Made by a program: the position numbers and the translations under genes. A stretch of DNA of 64,000 nt from Phaeodactylum tricornutum CCAP 1055/1. Its lineage: Eukaryota; Bacillariophyta; Bacillariophyceae; Surirellales; Neidiaceae. Below, piece after piece: positions 58,886 through 64,000 of this stretch. How positions within the stretch are numbered: the first letter of the stretch is position 1; the number at the start of each line of letters is the position of its first letter. The notes beneath the pieces are model-generated. The model did not search any database, was not told the origin of the DNA, and saw only the letters and a program-made list of their open reading frames with translations. The stretch is taken from assembly GCF_000150955.2 (NCBI RefSeq), contig NC_011674.1, forward strand, positions 434,001 to 498,000, in the 5' to 3' direction.

Positions 58886-59127
58886 TCACCAACCTACGAA
58901 GACTTTTTCGTACCAGAATCGATCGTACCCAATTCACCATGCCGCCGAACGTAACAACACTCTTCGCACGTGTTATACCACAATACTATTCTTCTACAAT
59001 CACTGCACGACACCCAAACTAGTACTCCTTTCGTCTTTTTTTTCAGCACAACGTGGTCTTCCAATCCCCTACACTTTTCTATTCGACTTGCTAGACATTC
59101 ACGCTCACACTTACAGTTAATTACACC

Positions 59128-59634
59128 ATGACGGCACACATTGTTCGCCGACAGTTGGCTCACCGCAAGCTCCCCATGCACTACGGACTGCGTCCGCACC
59201 ACGCTCCCACCGCCGAACAAGACAAGGGACGATCACGACTCTGGAATCAACTCGGTGGAATCTACCCCAAGACTCCGCCCGCGAAAGCTTCCGCGGGATC
59301 GGCGTCACATCGGAACGACGTTTGCTCCGTCCTGGCCCTCAAGGAAGCACGGCGGATTGTTACACCGCTGCGGTTGCCGGACACGCACAGCGCCACACGC
59401 GGACGCATTCGCTTCGCCGAAACCGTCACGGTTGTAGAAATCCCCGATCGACACTGCTACGCCGACGACAAGGACGCCATCTGGAACAGTTGCCGCGAAA
59501 TCCGAGAAATGGCCCGACGTAACCGTATCGAGTTCGCTTTTGAAGGCCACGATATCGACAACGTCGTGGACGACGCCGACTTTTTGGTCCGCAACGGCTT
59601 CCACGTGCATCCCGCACACGCTGCATCCGAGTAG
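59128..59634 (+). CDS. RVxF-module protein 2, possible PP1 regulator
   Basis: A 168-residue protein. The first 88 residues are basic and low in hydrophobics, with no signal peptide. Residues 93-141 carry RIRFAETVTVVEIPDRHCY, IW at 118-119, then EMARRNRIEFAFEGHD. This is the same module as in the minus-strand protein at 50689-51288. RIRF fits the RVxF PP1-docking motif, and the sequence RFxExVTV is close to the GADD34 segment I recall, with F-to-W spacing of 23. The final 25 residues are acidic then His-rich. A PP1-recruiting role, possibly in translation or stress control, is inference. Confidence 0.75.
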   Translation: MTAHIVRRQLAHRKLPMHYGLRPHHAPTAEQDKGRSRLWNQLGGIYPKTPPAKASAGSASHRNDVCSVLALKEARRIVTPLRLPDTHSATRGRIRFAETVTVVEIPDRHCYADDKDAIWNSCREIREMARRNRIEFAFEGHDIDNVVDDADFLVRNGFHVHPAHAASE

Positions 59635-59841
59635 ACATCATCGAGTGTCAGCGTTCAACCGAATCAACATCAAAAATCGAAATCAACGCGTACTAGCGGA
59701 CTTTTGCCGCACGTACACACAGACTCGCTCAAATATACACTACAATACCAATCGCGCTCGTTATACTTGTCAGGAACCGTGCCCACCAGGTTTAAACTAA
59801 ATTGTTATTACTTTCAGTTAGGAAGACAGTATTTCTCCGAT

Positions 59842-62185
59842 TCACCTCCAAATTGCTGCACTGTAGGCTGCTGCCACCGTATCTTTGAACGCCACATTCT
59901 TTTGTTCGTCCCCCTTGCGGATCCAAATCGCGTCTTCTTTGGGCGGACGCGCCACGTCTTCGTTTTCGTCCCACCGTTTTTCCTTTTGTTCCCACAATGC
60001 CCATTCGTACATCTCGTGCGCTGCGGCATAGCTCTTGCGGTTCCCACTCGTGCCCTGTGTCGATGCGTAGCCCACTCCGGCGATCGGCTGGGCCGGTAAC
60101 GCGTCCGCTACCGGTTCCTGGTATCGGGCAAACAAATCTTCACCGAGAACGCCCTGTCCGTGTCCATCCTTGCGCTTTAAAAGCCCGTGACTCCGGACAC
60201 TCGGGGGACGTACCTCGGTGAAGCGATGCAACGGGCGCGGGAAATCGTCCAACGCACCCTCCAAAAGACGGCCCGGGGCAGCCGTAGTATTGCCGCCGAA
60301 CGCAATGGCCACCAGACGGCGACTCGTGGATTCCAAGTATTTGGACATGCGCACTTGGTCCAATTCATTCTCCAACGACCCGAAACCACCGTTGGTGAGC
60401 ACCGCCGTCTTCAACTCGTGCACCAATTGTTCGTTTAGACTGCCTTTCCGTGTAGTAAACGGCATGCCCCAGGTCATGATGCCCTGAATCTTGCCCGTGC
60501 GGTCGGTATAGAACACAACGCCAATGCCGTACACGGGCTTGGCGAGTTCCTTAATACGCTCGCGACGTTCTCGTTTAGTTAAGGGACTCTTCGTTGAGTG
60601 AGCGCAGCAATCGCCGCTGGGCGGCTTGATTCGTCCACCACACGGCGTGTGTGGCAAACCGGTCTGAATCGCAGTGACCCACAGCCAAGCAGCTGATGCC
60701 GATTTCCGATAAGCACGAAGTACGATCCGACCCGTTGCCGGCGTACGATCTCAAATCAGATCTCCACACAGGTAACGGGTCTTTTGTGTGTGCCACAGCC
60801 AGCTCTTCGTCCCTTTTCATACTACCCAGCAACGACGAAGCACGGTACTGTCGTCCCATGTTCATGGCAGCGACCTTACCGGCCGAGCGGGCATCTTCGA
60901 TGCCAACTCCCGCCACATCGGCATGTCCCGTGAGACCATTCGCGTACTTGGCTACGGATCCCGCCGCGTAGACACCACTACATACCACCAGTTCGGTATT
61001 CACCGAGACGCGGCCATCGTCCTTGTAGCAAACAACCGTGCCTCGATCGGTGACGGACGACATGGCTTGATTGAACCATGTTTCGTACCACGAGCGTCCT
61101 TTGCGTGAACTTTCCAAATGACTCGGTATGTTATTGGTCGGTAGAACCGCACTTCCCCGCGCGCCACTGATCTCGGGAGCGACGACGACCAAATCAACAG
61201 TAGTGCGGAAGCTATCCAAAAAGTCGTACGACTTGGCCGTGTAAATTTGTAATTCGGCATTCTCCTCTTCACAGGAGATATAGCGAACTAGGGTTCGATC
61301 CAAAACTTCAATCTTCTTCGTTCGGAGCCGCCTGGCAACAGCGGAACTCAAATAGGAAGGTAGCATGTGCGAGGCTGGTCCGGGATTACCAAAGGCAATA
61401 GTGGGCCGTGTTTTCCCATGATTGGAGGCCACCAGCACCAGATCAATCGCATCCCAGCCACTCCCCAAAACTCCTATTCGTAAACCATTAGCAGCCGTCT
61501 GCTGTACGCTCTTTCGTACAAGTTCCGGAGAAATGATAGGCCGCTGATCGGAGCTAGGCAACACGCTCGGGCGAACTTCTAAAACGCGACTCGTGGCCTT
61601 GGAATCCATCAGATAGTGCGGTATCGGAGCACCATGCGCCCCAGTTGCTAGCAACACAGCATGCCTATATCGAACATCATCGGTTGTTTCGAGTTGGACT
61701 GCTTGTGACCGTGGGTCCAAAGCTGTTACTCGACAAGGGTAATAATCGGCACCAGCCGTGGCCAAAGGCCGGAGTGGATCGACCAAGGCAACCGTAGCTG
61801 AAGGGCATTTTCTTCGCAGCGTTTCTAGTGCACTCCTTCCACAGTTCCCGTGCCCGATTATTACGAAATCATACACTTTGGCTGTATCCTTCACAATTTG
61901 GCGGTTGTTTCTCTTGAAGTGTGCCTCGTCACGGGTTGACTCCAACAGCGTTCGTGCAACCGGTAGGATTTCGAAAGTCTGCAGGCGGAGCAAAGATTGC
62001 AATATGTATTCGCTGTACTGGCCGTACGAACACTGCAAGGTTTTAGAGCGTTGAACCTTTTGTTTGTTGTCGTTCAAGAATGCATGGAATTTGTCTCCGC
62101 AGCAAACTTGACCAACGGCTACCGACCCGGCCCCCGTCAATTTGCGCCATGGAATAAAGGAATTCCAGAAACCCTGCGCTCGCAT
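59842..62185 (-). CDS. AIF-like FAD/NAD(P)H flavoprotein oxidoreductase, frame change near 60.6 kb
   Basis: Two overlapping frames make one gene. The 5' frame (62185-60575) has a basic amphipathic N-terminus (mitochondrial type), the FAD loop YDFVIIGHGNCGRSALETL, the second Rossmann loop RIGVLGSGWDAIDLVLV, and YAAGSVAKYANGLTGHADV, the FAD-binding end. The 3' frame (to 59842) continues with LTKRERRERIKELAKPVYG and GIGVVFYTDRTGKIQGIMTW, the AIF C-terminal domain. A 55-nt GT-AG intron at 60587-60641 would restore frame (762 residues), but it is unusually short; an assembly error is equally possible. AIF reduces quinones or supports respiratory-complex import and can cause cell death. Confidence 0.8.
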
Positions 62186-62574
62186 TAGAAAGATCTCCTT
62201 CCTCAGCGAGACGCACTCATCGAGAAAAACTATGTAGTGAGAAAAAATAGATGTCCATAGAAAGCTTCGCTGACATTATTTCCGGGATCTGAAACAAACA
62301 GAGAATGGGGAGCAAAACCTTCGATGTCTCATTTTAGGATCGTTTACTGTCAGTCAGTCTCTTCTGCGGCGTGCGAGACAGTGATTGTGAGTCAGATCTT
62401 ATCCTACGCAATGTCATTTGTGTCGTACATTAAAGCCAGCAACTACTTGTTGTAATTACAATAACTAATGGTAGCTTAGATACAGGTACTTTCGTTTGAT
62501 TAAAACCTCTGGTGAACGACTGTAGCAGTGCAACTTCCGTCGGCTTTCTAGGTATAGTTTTGCTCGAATACTTA
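62186..62574. other. Intergenic, divergent/tandem spacer
   Basis: Upstream of the AIF-like gene. It carries only near matches to the 9-mer (ACTGTCAGTCAG near 62346, ACAGTGATTGTGA near 62377). No ORF supported. Confidence 0.4.
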
Positions 62575-63261
62575 TCAACGGCTAGACAGGAGCACATCTT
62601 TTCGATCTTGGTCCAAAAAGTCAATTTGGCTTTTATCCGGCACTGCTAATCCTTGCTTTTCCAACTGCGGGACTTCGACAGTATGCAAAAACAAAGCTAA
62701 CAGGCATTCTGCGCGACTCATAGTGAACAGTGGGTCCTTTGAGATGCGATCATGAACCGATGTGTGATCTGATTCACTCTCCATTACACCAAAACTATCC
62801 CATTCGCCGTACTTTTTTACCCATGGTATTGCGGCGACTCTTCCATGCAGATCAATCTCTAACTCTTTCAACCTCATTACGACTCCAACTACACGTCCTG
62901 CGATTGTCTGCTCTTCCGCGGGGGTCATCGCCATACCGTCAGAGGTGCTCGTGTGTTGGCGTTTTGCCACTGCTTCAGCGGCAATCCTTCCCGCGGTTAA
63001 TGCGACCTGCAAAGGTTCTACCGACTCCGACACCACAATCGGCAGGTTTTCTTGTCTCTGCGATCGAAGTCTCAGTGCTTCGGCTACGGCGTTGATGGTG
63101 ACTGGATGCAGCGACGGTCGTATTCCTGTGGATTCTCGAAAAGGGTCGCCCTTCAAATCCTTGAGAGGACTGCAAGGATATCGCTCGGTCGGCTTCAAAG
63201 TGAAGCTATCCGCCGGCTGAAAGAGCAACGTGAGCACACAAGCAAACAGGAAATGACACAT
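62575..63261 (-). CDS. Secreted or plastid-targeted protein, unknown
   Basis: A 228-residue protein from the ATG at 63261; the frame to 63294 starts with TTG. The signal peptide HFLFACVLTLLFQPADSF has F after the predicted cleavage site, suggesting the plastid. A Pro-rich stretch follows, then a helical domain with AEALRLRSQRQENL, LTAGRIAAEAVAKR and AGRVVGVVMRLKELE. The C-terminus ends LSSR after FLDQDRKDV. I recognise no enzyme family. Similar helical plastid proteins occur in stramenopiles, but that is impression, not a search. Confidence 0.7.
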   Translation of the reverse strand: MCHFLFACVLTLLFQPADSFTLKPTERYPCSPLKDLKGDPFRESTGIRPSLHPVTINAVAEALRLRSQRQENLPIVVSESVEPLQVALTAGRIAAEAVAKRQHTSTSDGMAMTPAEEQTIAGRVVGVVMRLKELEIDLHGRVAAIPWVKKYGEWDSFGVMESESDHTSVHDRISKDPLFTMSRAECLLALFLHTVEVPQLEKQGLAVPDKSQIDFLDQDRKDVLLSSR

Positions 63262-63550
63262 GGAGTTTATGAGTGTACTGTGCCTAAAGATCAAGAGATG
63301 ATGTGAAATGAAAATGTTGCTTTACTGTCAAAATATGTCCATCCACAAACGTATAGACGACTCAGGGTTCAAATAGGGTTACACATTTTCTGTGTCTTAT
63401 CAACACATATAGCGTACGGTGATACTCACAGACAGCGTCATATCCTGACAGTGAGATGCCAGACTACCTACCCGTCTTTCAGTCAGTTTCAAAACTATAC
63501 AATTTCATATCATTCACTGTCTAACAGTAAATCAATTTTCGCCATTTCTC

Positions 63551-64000
63551 CTACCGAGGCAGAAACGCCTGCTGCCATTCATACATTTCTGACAGATGTT
63601 CACCGGTGGGACGCCGGAGCGGAGGAGTAAGGAAGACGGTCGTGTCACTTTCGTGCACGGGCTGATAAACGATGTCCTTTCCCAGCGAAAGTTTCTCAGA
63701 GTCAGGTCTTTCCGATGATTCCTTCTTTAGACCTTGCTGCAAAATTCCAAGCTCTACACTCATCTGTGGTGGTGAATCATAACCAGGCAAAGGCTGTCCT
63801 AAATGTCGAGTTTTTCTCTTTGTTCTACCTCTTGAAGTCTTTGTATCCGCCGACTGTTGGTTTTTTACAGCATCTTCGGCAGCAAACCGCAGGATTTCTG
63901 GAGTTGCGTTTTCCGCCTCAACATGAAGGTCTGAAACAGTAGCAGGGCCCATTGGTTTGGCTTTAAACGGATGGAGCAGAAAACAATGCTTGGCGCTGTG
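63551..64000 (-). CDS. Unknown protein, 5' end beyond window
   Basis: An ATG at 63952 gives 133 residues, but the frame stays open to the window edge and reads well upstream (HCFLLHPFKAKPMGPAT), so the gene probably begins beyond 64000. Residues after the ATG are Glu/Ala-rich, then basic (SRGRTKRKTRHLG), then Pro/Thr-rich with DTTVFLTPPLRRPTGEHL near the end. No family is recognised. Confidence 0.55.
   Translation of the reverse strand, partial: HSAKHCFLLHPFKAKPMGPATVSDLHVEAENATPEILRFAAEDAVKNQQSADTKTSRGRTKRKTRHLGQPLPGYDSPPQMSVELGILQQGLKKESSERPDSEKLSLGKDIVYQPVHESDTTVFLTPPLRRPTGEHLSEMYEWQQAFLPR

Larger units (their letters stand above)
57917..59127. other. Intergenic, about 1.2 kb, with a degenerate tandem repeat and a CA microsatellite
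   Basis: Long upstream region of the RVxF-module protein 2. It holds TCACTGTCA at 58201-58209, a near match at 58371, a diverged tandem duplication around 58178-58314 and 58330-58459, and (AC)9 at 58868-58885. A 190-codon frame at 58382-58954 crosses these repeats and is not accepted. An intron or long leader is possible in the last 300 bp. Confidence 0.5.

Noticed and set aside
58382-58954. 190-codon plus-strand frame before the gene at 59128
   Set aside because: It crosses a diverged tandem repeat and a CA microsatellite, has no domain, and looks like leader or promoter sequence.
1-64000. tRNA, rRNA, CRISPR arrays, LTR elements
   Set aside because: I looked for tRNA-like T-loops with matching acceptor stems, regularly spaced short repeats, and long terminal repeats or reverse-transcriptase motifs, and saw none I could support. 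A tRNA search program would be more sensitive.

Overview
This window looks like nuclear DNA of a pennate diatom, most likely Phaeodactylum tricornutum or a close relative. Several N-termini carry a signal peptide followed by an ASAFAP-like F/W motif, the mark of import into the four-membrane complex plastid. The UMP synthase has the stramenopile domain order (decarboxylase first). Introns are few, short (68-320 nt) and GT-AG, and genes are dense on both strands. The species assignment is inference; no search could be run.

Layout. 1-7.7 kb: tail of an unknown gene, an SDR-like protein, a YaaA-family protein, two small secreted or plastid proteins and a large unknown membrane protein. 8-17 kb: a drug/metabolite transporter, a PP1 catalytic subunit, a plastid GNAT acetyltransferase, PrimPol, a HAD-like protein and adenylate kinase. 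17-25 kb: a small GPI-type protein, UMP synthase (3 exons), a bacterial-type solute-binding protein, a GPKOW-like splicing factor and plastid homoserine dehydrogenase. 25.9-31 kb: a tandem pair of coiled-coil J-domain proteins whose C-terminal 1.1 kb are almost identical. 31-35.2 kb: a histidine-phosphatase protein, then an intact Tc1/mariner-like transposon with 24-bp terminal inverted repeats. 36-40.4 kb: a lumenal FKBP, a possible RPA34-like Pol I subunit, a macro-domain protein and dihydroorotase. 41-50 kb: a coiled-coil protein, a small unknown, an HSF and a plastid NFACT-R protein. 50-64 kb: two small proteins sharing an RVxF-containing module, a phosphagen-kinase homologue that has lost catalytic residues, a PH-like unknown, a histone-fold (BTP) protein, an AIF-like flavoprotein and two N-terminal or edge unknowns.

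How the genes relate. Neighbours are mostly unrelated housekeeping genes in convergent or divergent pairs, with some stop codons only 15-50 bp apart. Two steps of pyrimidine synthesis (dihydroorotase and UMP synthase) lie about 20 kb apart. A PP1 catalytic gene shares the window with two genes that resemble PP1-recruiting (PPP1R15-type) regulators. A 9-bp motif, TGACTGTGA or TGACAGTGA, recurs in the intergenic stretches far more often than chance.

The strongest leads are the RVxF module family, the degenerate phosphagen kinase, the wide-spaced DDE transposon, the intergenic 9-mer and the homogenised J-protein pair. Many start codons were moved inward from the longest open frame to the first ATG. 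Nine introns were placed by hand from splice consensus, frame and family conservation.
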